A stretch of 64,000 nt of DNA from Siminovitchia sediminis (GCF_042680885.1 NZ_JBHUEO010000030.1:1-64000), one strand, 5' to 3'. Positions 1 through 9,126 are shown, numbered from the stretch's first letter. Program-made: numbers and translations. The notes: a model not told the origin generated them from the letters alone.

Positions 1-54
1 CTGAAAGTGGCGGGCATCCGCCAGCTGCTTTTAGGAAAAAAGCCCACAAATGCA

Positions 55-97
55 AAATCAGGAGGAGAAAAACGATTCGGTTTTCTCCTCCTGATTT
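55..97. terminator. Bidirectional intrinsic terminator
   Basis: A perfect 17-bp stem (55-71 with 81-97) has a 9-nt loop and A/T-rich flanks. It can end transcription of the leftward YuiF-like gene, whose stop lies 42 bp away, and of whatever gene enters from the left edge. No convincing coding sequence is visible in bases 1-54. Confidence 0.8.
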
Positions 98-138
98 ATT
101 TTAGGGGCTATTTAGACAGCCCCTGTCATAAAGAATGC

Positions 139-1467
139 CTATAAAATCAGAGCAGCAATCATTCCGAATATAAATAACGGAATATTATAATGTAGAAAGG
201 TTGGCACACAAGTGTCCCAGATATGATGATGGCGGCCGTCCGCATTGAGGCCTGCTGTTGGCCCCAGTGTACTGTCAGATGCAGGAGAACCGGCATCACC
301 CAATGCTCCTGCTGTCCCGACCAGGGCGGCTGTTGCCATGGGTGACAGTCCTGCAGCAGCACAAAGTGGTACATAGAGTGCGGCAAGAATCGGGATGGTC
401 CCGAAGGATGACCCGATCCCCATCGTAATAACCAGTCCTAAAAGAAGCATGAAAAAAGCAAGAAGCATTTGCGAGTCCCCGATCATGCCGGTTGTTTTTT
501 CAACCAGTTCGGACACAGATCCTGTTTCCTTCAATACGGTTGCATATCCGGAAGCGACAAGCATGACAAAGGCGATCATCCCCATCATTCCAATACCTTC
601 CTGCACAACCTGATCTCCTTCATTAAATTTAATAACTCTAGTAAGAAACATAATTATAATTCCGGTTAGAGCCCCTAAAACAAGAGAATCCGTCGTTAAT
701 TGTATAACCAGGGCTGCCAAGATCGCAATAACCGTAAACGTATGGGCTGTTTTCCAAGAACCGGGATCCGGTTCGTGCGTAAAACCTTCAGCCATGTCCA
801 ATTCAGGTATCTCTCTTTGATCAGCTGCTTTGGATACCCGGTCTTTTCTGTAAGAAATGAAAATAGCAATCAACAAACCTATAATCATACCTGAACCTGG
901 AATAAGCATAGACAGGGTTACTTCGTTTAAAGAAATATTCATTCCATTTGCGAGCATTTCATCACGAATGATGCCGTGAAAAATTAATCCAAAGCCTGCA
1001 GGAATCATGACATAAGGGGCTTTTAGACCGAATGTCAGAGCAGTTGCAACTGCCCTTCTGTCCAGTTTCAGCCGGTCAAACAGACTGAGAAGCGGCGGGA
1101 TTAAAATAGGGATAAATGCAATATGGACAGGCACCACGTTTTGCGACAGACAAGCTATCCCGGCAATGGTTAATGCCAGCATTGTTTTTTTGCCGCTAAA
1201 AATGTTGAGTATCTGATTTACCAATAGTTTTGTAATGCCTGATAGGCCAATCATAACAGCGAAAATTCCCAGTAAAATATAGCTGAGTGCTGTATTGGCC
1301 TGACCGCCCATACCCGAAACCATAAGGTTGATGGAATCAGCAAAGCTCATACCTGATACAAGGCCGGCAGTCAGTGCAGCCAGGATGATTGCAAATAGTA
1401 CATTAACCCGCAGAAGGCTAAGTACAACCATAACTATAACACTCACGATTACAGCATTTGTTGCCAT
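139..1467 (-). CDS. YuiF-type Na+/H+ antiporter-family (NhaC-like) membrane carrier
   Basis: This 442-residue, highly hydrophobic protein has about 11-12 predicted membrane segments. Its length and pattern match the Bacillus YuiF family, which is annotated as a Na+/H+ antiporter or amino-acid carrier of the NhaC/ion-transporter superfamily. Conserved-looking Gly/Pro loops include SQNVVPVHIAFIPILIPP near residues 107-124 and a Gly/Ala-rich SFGTIPILAALYVPL region near 355. An AGGTAAC Shine-Dalgarno precedes the ATG. It diverges from acoR, with 200 bp between the starts, so it may be linked to the aco locus, but nothing in the sequence fixes its substrate. The family is clear; the transported ion or amino acid is unknown. 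Confidence 0.75.
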   Translation of the reverse strand: MATNAVIVSVIVMVVLSLLRVNVLFAIILAALTAGLVSGMSFADSINLMVSGMGGQANTALSYILLGIFAVMIGLSGITKLLVNQILNIFSGKKTMLALTIAGIACLSQNVVPVHIAFIPILIPPLLSLFDRLKLDRRAVATALTFGLKAPYVMIPAGFGLIFHGIIRDEMLANGMNISLNEVTLSMLIPGSGMIIGLLIAIFISYRKDRVSKAADQREIPELDMAEGFTHEPDPGSWKTAHTFTVIAILAALVIQLTTDSLVLGALTGIIIMFLTRVIKFNEGDQVVQEGIGMMGMIAFVMLVASGYATVLKETGSVSELVEKTTGMIGDSQMLLAFFMLLLGLVITMGIGSSFGTIPILAALYVPLCAAAGLSPMATAALVGTAGALGDAGSPASDSTLGPTAGLNADGRHHHIWDTCVPTFLHYNIPLFIFGMIAALIL

Positions 1468-1667
1468 GATGTTACCTCATTTCTATTTTTTCTACATCCT
1501 CTATCATCCGTGTGACTGAAGGAATTGTCAACGGGAAATTGCTGGTGTTTCCTTCAAAGGTCTCCTTATAATATAAACAGAAGACAAAATATTTAGTAAA
1601 ATACAGGAGTTTCAGTTTTTCTATCGAAAATTCTATTAAAACGAATGATGAAAGGCGGGATGCAGAA

Positions 1668-3524
1668 GTGATCGAGGTGCAAGATACTCTGAAGAAGGCA
1701 GTTTGGAGCCGGTTTGTTCAGGAGGGTGTGCTGGATGAAAACAGGATAAATTATAGAATTGCGGAATCCTGGTATATGTGCCGCCAAAACGGGGTGAACC
1801 CATATCACGGAAAAGGCGAAAGCATCCTATTGCAAAACCAATTGCTACAGCGAAAAAATGAAAATCGGACATTTATGCATGCAGCTCTTCCTGTTATCAA
1901 GCATCTTCAGAAGTTTTTTGCACATACGAAATCCCTTTTTTTGCTCGTTGATTCTGAGGGATACGTTCTTTATCGGGAAGGCCATCCAGTGGCTCTGGAA
2001 AAAGCAGACATAATTCAATTTATTGAAGGTGTCCAATGGACGGAGAAGCAAGTAGGAACAAACGCCGTTGGAACAGCGCTGCGGATCAAGGAACCCATCT
2101 CTGTCACCGGACCGGAACATTATGCTGTTGCCTCGCATCCGTGGGAATGCGCATCTGCACCCATTGCGGATGGGGACGGGAAGGTAGCAGGTATTTTAAA
2201 TGTTTCATACCCGCTGGAGTATGGGACATATGAACATATGCTGCCAGTGGTGGTTTCAGCAGCTTATGCGATCGAACAAAAGTTAATCAGGTCAGAAAGA
2301 GAAAAAGAATTAGAACTCATCCGCCAATTTTCACCTATCACTCCCCAAGATACTTTGACACTCTTATGTACTCAAAAAGAAAAAGTCATCTGGCTGACAA
2401 GCCAATTGCATAAACAGCTGTCCCACTCCACACCTTTGACTTTACAGGAAATTTTGGCTGAAGGATATAAAGCCACAGCCAAACAGCCGGCCTATTCCAA
2501 AAACCAGGAGGAAGTGATCGGATACAAAGTCTGTCTGGAAAAAACAGATGAAAACCAAATCTCAAAAGGAAGATCCATCCATTCTTCGTTTCAATTAGAT
2601 GGTGTCATGGGAATAAGCAGAAGCTTTCAATCTTCCATAAAAAAAGCTGAAAAAGCTGCCGAGACAAATATCACTGTTCATTTAACCGGAGAAACAGGAA
2701 CTGGAAAAGACGTAATGGCTCGCTCGATACATGTAAACAGCTCAAGGAAAAACGGCCCCTTTATAGCTGTAAATTGCGGGATAATTCCCAAGGAGTTGAT
2801 TGCCAGTGAGTTATTTGGATATACAAGAGGTGCTTTTACAGGTGCCGATCGAAAAGGGCATAAAGGGAAGTTTCAACAGGCAAACGGGGGAACCCTCTTT
2901 CTTGATGAAGTCGCGGAAATATCACATGAAATGCAAGTTGCTCTCCTAAGAGTTCTTGAAGAAAAGAAGGTTGTCCCTGTCGGCGGTTCCAAGCCCGAGC
3001 CGGTGGATGTAAGAATTATTACCGCAACCCACTGTGATTTGACTGAATTAGTACGGAAAGGAAAAATACGGAAAGATTTGTTCTATAGAATTTGCATTTA
3101 TCCTATTCATTTACCGCCATTAAGGGAAAGAATGGAGGACCTTCCTTTCTTTATTCAGGAGTATTGTGAGAAAAGTAAATGGCCCATGTCGTTTTCCACA
3201 GAAATGATTAAGTGTTTGGAGACATATGACTGGCCCGGAAATATTAGGGAACTATACAATTTTCTTGATCGGCTGCGTGTAGAACTTGGCAGCAATCCGC
3301 CAACAACGGAGGTATTGCAGTCCCTTCTATATTCCATGGGTCCCTCTAATGAAAAGACAGGTGCATTACATTCAGAAGAGCCATTAACACTCAGAGAGCG
3401 AATGGAAAAGGATAAAATCGTAAAAGCTCTTATAGCAGCCGATGGAAATATTACAAAAGCGGCAGCAAAGTTAAATATTTCTCGCAGCACATTTTATAGG
3501 AAAATAAAAAAATATGAGTTATGA
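1668..3524 (+). CDS. acoR: AcoR, sigma-54-dependent activator of the acetoin operon
   Basis: This 618-residue bacterial enhancer-binding protein activates Sig54 promoters. An N-terminal GAF-type sensory region (about residues 60-210) is followed by an AAA+ domain (about 300-540) with Walker A GETGTGKD, the sigma-54 contact loop GAFTGA, and a Walker B-type GGTLFLDEV. It ends in a Fis-type helix-turn-helix (NITKAAAKLNISRSTFYRKIKK). It starts at GTG 1668 behind AAAGGCGGG; a second GTG nine bases downstream is an alternative. It lies directly upstream of acoABC and a -24/-12 promoter, which supports the AcoR assignment. In B. subtilis acoR sits downstream of acoABCL; here it leads. The ligand is presumably acetoin (family knowledge). 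Confidence 0.9.
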   Translation: MIEVQDTLKKAVWSRFVQEGVLDENRINYRIAESWYMCRQNGVNPYHGKGESILLQNQLLQRKNENRTFMHAALPVIKHLQKFFAHTKSLFLLVDSEGYVLYREGHPVALEKADIIQFIEGVQWTEKQVGTNAVGTALRIKEPISVTGPEHYAVASHPWECASAPIADGDGKVAGILNVSYPLEYGTYEHMLPVVVSAAYAIEQKLIRSEREKELELIRQFSPITPQDTLTLLCTQKEKVIWLTSQLHKQLSHSTPLTLQEILAEGYKATAKQPAYSKNQEEVIGYKVCLEKTDENQISKGRSIHSSFQLDGVMGISRSFQSSIKKAEKAAETNITVHLTGETGTGKDVMARSIHVNSSRKNGPFIAVNCGIIPKELIASELFGYTRGAFTGADRKGHKGKFQQANGGTLFLDEVAEISHEMQVALLRVLEEKKVVPVGGSKPEPVDVRIITATHCDLTELVRKGKIRKDLFYRICIYPIHLPPLRERMEDLPFFIQEYCEKSKWPMSFSTEMIKCLETYDWPGNIRELYNFLDRLRVELGSNPPTTEVLQSLLYSMGPSNEKTGALHSEEPLTLRERMEKDKIVKALIAADGNITKAAAKLNISRSTFYRKIKKYEL

Positions 3525-3539
3525 CATGGAGAAAAAATG

Positions 3540-3570
3540 AGACAAATTGAGACGCTGTATCAATTTGTCT
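3540..3570. promoter_or_regulatory. Palindrome, candidate AcoR upstream activating sequence
   Basis: AGACAAATTGA (3540-3550) and its exact reverse complement (3560-3570) are separated by 9 bp. The site lies about 80 bp upstream of the -24 element of the acoA promoter, the usual range for enhancer sites of Sig54 activators. It is not followed by a T-run, so a terminator role is less likely. Confidence 0.55.
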
Positions 3571-3583
3571 TATTCCGGGAAAG

Positions 3584-3616
3584 AATCAGATGTCGATCGG
3601 GCATCTGATTTTGTTG
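3584..3616 (+). terminator. acoR terminator hairpin
   Basis: A 9-bp perfect stem AATCAGATG / CATCTGATT with a 9-nt loop is followed by TTGTTGTT. It lies 60 bp after the acoR stop and before the acoA promoter. Confidence 0.6.
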
Positions 3617-3647
3617 TTCGTCCGGGATTTTCCTCCTCAGTCATGAT

Positions 3648-3664
3648 TGGCATAAAAATTGCAA
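3648..3664 (+). promoter_or_regulatory. Sigma-54 (-24/-12) promoter of acoA
   Basis: TGGCAT-N5-TTGCA matches the Sig54 consensus TGGCAC-N5-TTGCW closely. GG lies at 3649-3650 and GC at 3661-3662, with the exact 10-bp spacing required. It is 52 bp upstream of the acoA start and downstream of a Sig54 activator gene, as in the B. subtilis aco system. Confidence 0.85.
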
Positions 3665-3715
3665 TAACAATATAGGTGATGAGGGCTTTAAAAACTATTG
3701 ATTGGAGGAGAGAGA

Positions 3716-4702
3716 ATGACACTTTCACCTGCAGCCAGTATTACAGATCAAAAAGCAAAATGGATGTATCAGAAAATGTGTGAGATCCGCCAATTTGAAG
3801 ACAAGGTCCATGAAATTTTTCAAACAGGAGTTCTGCCGGGATTCGTGCATCTTTATGCAGGCCAGGAAGCAGTAGCTGTTGGCGTATGTGCCCATTTGGA
3901 TGATCAGGACAGCATTACGAGCACCCATAGAGGGCATGGCCATTGTATTGCCAAAGGGTGCGACTTAAATGGAATGATGGCTGAAATATACGGAAAAGTA
4001 ACGGGGTTATGTAAAGGAAAAGGCGGCTCTATGCATATCGCAGATGTGGAAAAAGGGATGCTTGGTGCCAATGGAATCGTGGGAGGGGGTTTTCCTCTGG
4101 CCGTTGGTGCCGGGTTGACAGCCAAAACACTCAACACAGATGCGGTAGCTGTCTGCTTTTTTGGTGATGGTGCCAATAACCATGGAACATTCCATGAAGG
4201 GATCAACATGGCTGCTATTTGGAAGTTGCCGGTCATTTTTATTGCGGAGAACAATGGCTATGCCGAAGCTACACCTTTCCATTATGCATCCAGCTGTAAG
4301 AGTATCGTTGATAGAGCAGCCGGCTACAATATTCCGGGAGAAAAAGTAGACGGCAAAGATGTAATGGCTGTGTATGCTGCGGCAGAGCGTGCCGTTAAGC
4401 GGGCTAGAAATGGGGAGGGTCCTACGTTAATTGAATGTGTGACTTACCGAAATTACGGTCACTTTGAAGGAGATGCTCAAACCTATAAGAAAATGGAAGA
4501 AAAAGAAAAGCATTTAACCGAATTGGATGCCATCGCCAAATTCCGCGAGTATTTGGTATCCAACCGATTAGCAAGTGAAAGAGAGTTGGATGAAATTGAT
4601 ATGGAAGTGAAGGAAGCAGTAGAAGAAGCGGTGAAGTTTTCAGAGGAAAGCCCCTACCCAACTGAAGATGATCTGTTAAAAGATGTCTATGTTTCTTATT
4701 AA
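3716..4702 (+). CDS. acoA: Acetoin dehydrogenase E1 component, alpha subunit
   Basis: This 328-residue thiamine-diphosphate subunit, with AcoB, oxidatively cleaves acetoin and passes an acetyl group to the lipoyl arm of AcoC. The ThDP motif begins GDGANNHGTFHEG and ends AENNGYAEAT. The KGGSMHIAD and GANGIVGGG segments are typical of AcoA/PdhA-type E1 alpha. The start is ATG 3716, because GGAGGAG at 3704-3710 is its Shine-Dalgarno; an in-frame TTG at 3698 lies upstream of that site. It is first in acoABC, with 22 bp to acoB, and is probably controlled by the Sig54 promoter and AcoR. A generic 2-oxoacid E1 is possible, but the AcoR context favours acetoin. Confidence 0.9.
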   Translation: MTLSPAASITDQKAKWMYQKMCEIRQFEDKVHEIFQTGVLPGFVHLYAGQEAVAVGVCAHLDDQDSITSTHRGHGHCIAKGCDLNGMMAEIYGKVTGLCKGKGGSMHIADVEKGMLGANGIVGGGFPLAVGAGLTAKTLNTDAVAVCFFGDGANNHGTFHEGINMAAIWKLPVIFIAENNGYAEATPFHYASSCKSIVDRAAGYNIPGEKVDGKDVMAVYAAAERAVKRARNGEGPTLIECVTYRNYGHFEGDAQTYKKMEEKEKHLTELDAIAKFREYLVSNRLASERELDEIDMEVKEAVEEAVKFSEESPYPTEDDLLKDVYVSY

Positions 4703-4724
4703 AAATGATGGAGGTGGAAGATAG

Positions 4725-5759
4725 ATGGCAAGAATGATATCGTTTGCCGATGCGTTGAATGAAGCCATGACCATTGCAATGAGACGCGATGAGAAAGTGA
4801 TTTTAATGGGAGAAGATGTAGCTGGAGGAGCAGATGTTGATCATTTGCAGGATGATGATGCATGGGGAGGCGTCATGGGGGTTACAAAGGGGCTGGTAAC
4901 TGAATTTGGCAGAAACCGGGTACTGGATACACCGATTGCTGAAGCCGGATTTATTGGTGCTTCTGTAACCGCAGCAGCAACGGGCCTTCGTCCAATAGCA
5001 GAGCTCATGTTTAATGATTTTATTGGAAGCTGCCTGGATGAAGTAATGAATCAGGGGGCCAAACTGCGCTATATGTTTGGAGGAAAGGCGAAGGTACCGC
5101 TGACGATCCGGACGATGCATGGGGCAGGCTTCCGGGCAGCAGCCCAGCACTCTCAAAGCCTATATGCACTATTTACCCATATTCCCGGTTTAAAGGTAGT
5201 GGTACCCTCGACACCAAGAGATGCAAAAGGGCTTTTATTGACTTCTATTTTCGATGATGATCCCGTAATCTTTTTCGAAGACAAAACGCTTTACAATATG
5301 AAGGATGAAGTGGAGGACGACTTCTTTACCATTCCGCTGGGAAAAGCGGATATTAAGCGTCAAGGAACGGATCTGACGATTGTCGCTATCGGAAAACAAG
5401 TTCATACTGCATTGGAGGCTGCGGAAAAACTGGCGAGGAGAGGGATTGAGGCTGAAGTCGTTGATCCCAGAAGCTTGTCCCCGTTAGATGAAGAAACCAT
5501 TTTAAACTCGGTAGCAAAAACAAACAGGTTGATTATAATTGACGAGGCAACACCAAGATGTAACGCTGCCACAGATATTTCAGCACTTGTTGCCGATAAA
5601 GGATTTGACTATTTGGATGCACCGATCAAAATGATCACAGCCCCACATAGTCCTGTTCCATTTTCACCTGCGCTGGAAGATATTTATTTGCCATCAGGAG
5701 ATAAGGTTTTAAAAGTAGTTGCAGAAATGATCGGTGATGAAGCGGTTGCTGTTCAATAA
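4725..5759 (+). CDS. acoB: Acetoin dehydrogenase E1 component, beta subunit
   Basis: This 344-residue transketolase-type beta subunit is the partner of AcoA. N-terminal MGEDVAGG and DTPIAEAGFIGASVTAAATGLRP motifs are typical of E1 beta. A C-terminal transketolase domain carries DPRSLSPLDEETI and a conserved tail ending in LPSGDKVLKVV. It starts at ATG 4725 behind GGAGGTGG, 22 bp after acoA, so the two subunits are co-translated or nearly so. A 109-bp gap with a hairpin separates it from acoC. Confidence 0.9.
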   Translation: MARMISFADALNEAMTIAMRRDEKVILMGEDVAGGADVDHLQDDDAWGGVMGVTKGLVTEFGRNRVLDTPIAEAGFIGASVTAAATGLRPIAELMFNDFIGSCLDEVMNQGAKLRYMFGGKAKVPLTIRTMHGAGFRAAAQHSQSLYALFTHIPGLKVVVPSTPRDAKGLLLTSIFDDDPVIFFEDKTLYNMKDEVEDDFFTIPLGKADIKRQGTDLTIVAIGKQVHTALEAAEKLARRGIEAEVVDPRSLSPLDEETILNSVAKTNRLIIIDEATPRCNAATDISALVADKGFDYLDAPIKMITAPHSPVPFSPALEDIYLPSGDKVLKVVAEMIGDEAVAVQ

Positions 5760-5802
5760 CATCACCAACCCTATTTTAAAAATCTGGACTTTTTACAAGA
5801 AG

Positions 5803-5833
5803 GCGTGTTATGTACAAGCCGTGCATAACGCGC
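5803..5833 (+). promoter_or_regulatory. Hairpin between acoB and acoC
   Basis: GCGTGTTATG (5803-5812) can pair with CATAACGCGC (5824-5833), with one G-U pair, around an 11-nt loop. It sits inside the operon, 36 bp before acoC, and is followed by only a short pyrimidine stretch. It is therefore more likely an mRNA-processing or stability element, or a leaky attenuator that tunes E1:E2 ratio, than a full terminator. Confidence 0.4.
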
Positions 5834-5868
5834 TCCTTTCTATATAAATAATCACAGGAGGGCGGAAT

Positions 5869-7077
5869 ATGGCAGTAGAGATTATTATGCCCAAGCTTGG
5901 AATGGGAATGAAGGAAGGAACGGTTGTTGAATGGCTGAAGGAGAAAGGGGAAGAAATTGAAAAAGGAGAATCCATCGCGGTCATTAGTTCGGAAAAAATA
6001 GAAAAGGATATCGAAGCTCCGGAAAGCGGTACCCTTATTGAAGTGGCGGTTGAGGAAGATGCGACCGTTGCTGTAGGCGAACCAATTGGATATATCGGTC
6101 AGCCGGGAGAAAAAATAGATGCGCTCCCCACGGACTCTGCCCCGGTTACCGTTGAAAAAGAAACAGCTGCTGCAACAGAAATAGCAAAAAAACATCCAAC
6201 CATAAGTATGCAAGTAAAAGTGAGGGTTTCGCCGGCAGCGAGAAAGCTGGCCAAATCCGAAGGGATTGACATCAATGCCATAAAAGGGACGGGACCACAG
6301 GGGAGAATTACGAAAGAAGATGTTGAAAGAGAGATGAACCGAAAACAAGGGGAAGCTGCTAAAACACTCCCGCCTTCGGAAAATAAACCATCTGATCCTG
6401 TATCTGTCAAACAAGTTACCGGTATGAGAAAAGTGATTGCAGAAAGAATGTTCTCAAGCATTCAACAAAGTGCCCAGCTTACGATCCATATGAGAGCGAA
6501 TGTAACAGAGATGCTCGCGTTGCGTAAAAAGGTCAACTCCGGGCAAGACCGGAAATTAACTGTTACTGATTTTGTTGCCAGAGCAGCCGTATTGGCATTG
6601 CTAAAACATCAGCAAATCAATAGCACATATATGGATCACGAGATTCACTCATATGAAACAGTACATCTTGGCATGGCCGTCGCGGTGGATAACGGCCTCG
6701 TTGTTCCCGTTATACGCAAAGCTGAACAATATTCCATGGAGGGGCTTGCTAATCAGATTAAAGAGCTTAGTACAAAAGCAAGGGAAGGATCCTTGGAAAC
6801 TCACGAAATGAAAGGATCTACTTTCACCATTACAAGTTTGGGTGCTTCCGGAGTAGAGTTTTTCACACCGATACTCAATCCTCCGGAGGTAGGGATACTA
6901 GGTGTGGGGCTGATTACAGATACACCGGTATTTGCAGGTGAAACATTGGAGCGCCAGTCGATGCTTCCATTAAGTTTGACCTTTGACCATCGGGCCATTG
7001 ACGGAGTCCCAGCCAGTGAATTTCTCTCTGCTATCAAGGAAATGCTGGAAAACCCATATCAAATGCTAATTAAATGA
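5869..7077 (+). CDS. acoC: Acetoin dehydrogenase E2 component (dihydrolipoamide acetyltransferase)
   Basis: This 402-residue protein has the three-part E2 layout. A lipoyl domain spans residues 1-80, with the lipoylation site in SSEKIEKD, Lys42. An E3-binding domain lies near 110-145 (SPAARKLAKSEGID...GPQGRITKEDV). An acetyltransferase core from about 175 contains the active-site motif DHRAIDG. It transfers acetyl from E1 to CoA. The start is ATG 5869 behind AGGAGGGCGG. It closes the operon, because no acoL (E3) follows and a bidirectional terminator lies 73 bp downstream. The E3 must come from another locus, such as pdhD or lpdV. It is the only E2 in this window, although two E1 pairs are present. 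Confidence 0.9.
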   Translation: MAVEIIMPKLGMGMKEGTVVEWLKEKGEEIEKGESIAVISSEKIEKDIEAPESGTLIEVAVEEDATVAVGEPIGYIGQPGEKIDALPTDSAPVTVEKETAAATEIAKKHPTISMQVKVRVSPAARKLAKSEGIDINAIKGTGPQGRITKEDVEREMNRKQGEAAKTLPPSENKPSDPVSVKQVTGMRKVIAERMFSSIQQSAQLTIHMRANVTEMLALRKKVNSGQDRKLTVTDFVARAAVLALLKHQQINSTYMDHEIHSYETVHLGMAVAVDNGLVVPVIRKAEQYSMEGLANQIKELSTKAREGSLETHEMKGSTFTITSLGASGVEFFTPILNPPEVGILGVGLITDTPVFAGETLERQSMLPLSLTFDHRAIDGVPASEFLSAIKEMLENPYQMLIK

Positions 7078-7149
7078 TAGGAACGATATGTATGCGAGAG
7101 CGGTTGCTGCAGGACAAGTAACCCATTACATGTCTCGGTACATATAATA

Positions 7150-7193
7150 ACGCAATGTTTCGTACGCACCCCCTATGGAACGAAACATTGCGT
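7150..7193. terminator. Bidirectional terminator between acoC and the B3/B4 gene
   Basis: A perfect 14-bp inverted repeat (7150-7163 and 7180-7193) lies between two convergent genes. Its position fits termination of both acoC and the leftward B3/B4-domain gene, although the T-runs are modest. Confidence 0.7.
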
Positions 7194-7197
7194 GTTC

Positions 7198-7872
7198 TTA
7201 TGATTCCATATATAAAATGGAGGATGTGGCTTCTCCGCTGTTAATGTGTGTAAACATAGCAGCAAGTGACCCGATGAGTTCTTTGGCATCCTGTATTTCG
7301 ATCTTTGGTGAAAGATATACGATTTGAAGAGCTTTTGTTGTACGAGGGGTAACGGCTGTACGAGACGAATCAACAAATGGAGTGCCAAAAGGACCCTCGT
7401 TATCTGCTGCGACAAGCAAATGTTTGGCGTGGTTCAGGCGGCCGTTCAGTCCTTCGTAATATTCATCCTCTTTCCCGGAGCGAATCTCCACGCTTCCTTT
7501 AATAAATTCCCGGTCGTAAATCCCGAGAGGGATTCTATATTTCAAAGAAAAAAAGTTATTTAGGTCTGCTGCGGAGTTTGTGGAAGGGAGATAGTTTTGT
7601 TTCTTAATCCGCCGATACAGCGCCTCTGCCGAATGTCTATATCGATTCGGATCCTTGCCAAGTGTTTTGAAGATCGATCTCCACTCCCTTATCTCTTCAT
7701 AATCCGTAACGCTGTGATCTTCCAGCTCAAAAAACGCAGATTCCTGAAAGAGCTGCAGCCTCCCTTTAAGCATTTGCGGCGAATCTCCGATTGTGATGTT
7801 GTCATATTCAATGACGCCAATTTTTAAATCCGGAATTTTTTCGAAAAGAGATGAGTCTATGGATACTTCCAA
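7198..7872 (-). CDS. B3/B4 tRNA-binding domain protein
   Basis: This protein of about 224 residues resembles the B3/B4 domain of the phenylalanyl-tRNA synthetase beta chain. In PheRS that domain binds or edits misacylated tRNA; free-standing versions are common in Bacillus, with unproven function. Family-like features are REWRSIFKTLGKDPNRYRHSAEAL, then RIPLGIYD and the charged-Gly segment ADNEGPFGTPFVDS. The start is the TTG at 7872, because GGAGGTG lies 6 bases upstream of it; longer in-frame starts toward 7995 lack a ribosome site and would overlap queG. It diverges from queG, with about 108 bp between starts. Confidence 0.7.
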   Translation of the reverse strand: MEVSIDSSLFEKIPDLKIGVIEYDNITIGDSPQMLKGRLQLFQESAFFELEDHSVTDYEEIREWRSIFKTLGKDPNRYRHSAEALYRRIKKQNYLPSTNSAADLNNFFSLKYRIPLGIYDREFIKGSVEIRSGKEDEYYEGLNGRLNHAKHLLVAADNEGPFGTPFVDSSRTAVTPRTTKALQIVYLSPKIEIQDAKELIGSLAAMFTHINSGEATSSILYMES

Positions 7873-7980
7873 CCTTTTCACCTCCAAATTTCTTTTAAAA
7901 TAGTTTATCATATAGTTGCAGTTATGACAGTTAGCCTGCTTGGCTTGACATAGAGATTTGCTGGGAAAGGAGGTTGTACG

Positions 7981-9126
7981 ATGAATTACAATCAATTAAA
8001 AGAAGACATCATTTCATTCAGCCGGCAAATCGGAATTGATAAAATTGGTTTTACAAGCGCAGATCCCTTTACTGAAATGAAAAATCTCCTGATCAGACAG
8101 GAGGAGCTAGGCTATCAATCCGGTTTTGAACATAAAAATATTGAGGAACGAACACATCCGGATTTGATTTTTGAGGAACCCAGATCCATTATAGCAATTG
8201 CGCTTGCTTACCCTTCCAAAATGAAAGATGCTCCACGCGGAGAAAAAGGAGCGCGGCGCGGAATATTCTGTAAAGCCTCCTGGGGTGTAGACTATCATGT
8301 CCTTGTCCGTGAAAAGCTTGAACAGCTCGAAGCTTTTATTCATGAAAGGGTCCGTGAGGCCAGGATGAAATTAATGGTGGATACCGGTGAACTGGTGGAC
8401 AGAGCCGTTGCAGAACGTGCCGGGATCGGCTGGAGCGGAAAAAATTGTTCAATTATTACACCGGAGTTTGGCTCGTACGTGTATCTTGGAGAAATGATCA
8501 CTAACCTTCCCTTTGAGCCCGATGAGCCGATTCTTGATCAATGCGGGGAATGCACGAAATGTCTGGACGCCTGTCCAACAGGTGCACTTGTCCAGCCGGG
8601 ACAATTAAATGCTCAAAGCTGTATTGCCTTTTTAACTCAGTCCAAAAATTTTATTCCCGACGAATTTCGAGAGAAGATCGGCAACCGCCTGTACGGATGC
8701 GATACATGCCAGACGATATGTCCGAAAAATAAAGGAATGGATTTTCATCATCATCCTCAAATGGAGCCTGACCCTGAAGTCGCCAAACCTTTGCTGCAGC
8801 CGCTCCTTGAGTTGTCTAATAGGGAATTCAGAGAACAGTTTGGAGCAGTTTCGGGCTCCTGGCGGGGGAAGAAGCCGATCCAGCGGAATGCGATTTTGGC
8901 TTTGGCTCATTTCAAAGAAGAGAGTGCCGTTCCGGATTTAATCAGGGTATTAAACCACGATGTTAGGCCGGAAATCAGGGGAACGGCAGCCTGGTCCCTT
9001 GGAAAAATCGGTGGCAACGAGGCAAAAGCTGCCTTGCTCCATGCAAAGGCAATAGAAAAAAATAAAGATGTGTTACATGAAATTCATAAAGGTCTTCAGT
9101 TTTTCATGGAAGAAGATATAGGATAG
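7981..9126 (+). CDS. queG: Epoxyqueuosine reductase QueG
   Basis: This 381-residue cobalamin/iron-sulfur enzyme carries out the last step of queuosine synthesis, reducing epoxyqueuosine to queuosine in tRNA. Two [4Fe-4S] clusters are seen: CGECTKCLDACPTGA (about 181-195) and CDTCQTICPKNK (about 240-251). The GELVDRAVAERAGIGWSGKN segment is the QueG core. C-terminal HEAT-like repeats (VPDLIRVLNHDVRPEIRGTAAWSLGKIG) are typical of the Bacillus form (YhbA). GGAGG lies 5-9 bases before ATG 7981. A terminator follows. Neighbours downstream correspond to the yhbB-trmL-prkA-yhbH order. Confidence 0.92.
   Translation: MNYNQLKEDIISFSRQIGIDKIGFTSADPFTEMKNLLIRQEELGYQSGFEHKNIEERTHPDLIFEEPRSIIAIALAYPSKMKDAPRGEKGARRGIFCKASWGVDYHVLVREKLEQLEAFIHERVREARMKLMVDTGELVDRAVAERAGIGWSGKNCSIITPEFGSYVYLGEMITNLPFEPDEPILDQCGECTKCLDACPTGALVQPGQLNAQSCIAFLTQSKNFIPDEFREKIGNRLYGCDTCQTICPKNKGMDFHHHPQMEPDPEVAKPLLQPLLELSNREFREQFGAVSGSWRGKKPIQRNAILALAHFKEESAVPDLIRVLNHDVRPEIRGTAAWSLGKIGGNEAKAALLHAKAIEKNKDVLHEIHKGLQFFMEEDIG

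Noticed and set aside
1..54. Open frame running in from the left edge.
   Set aside because: The only frame open through the start runs straight through the terminator hairpin, and another frame stops at bases 2-4; no gene end can be identified.
1668..1700. A CcpA (cre) site in the acoR-yuiF gap.
   Set aside because: I looked for one because acetoin genes are glucose-repressed in Bacillus, but no stretch of the gap fits the consensus well.
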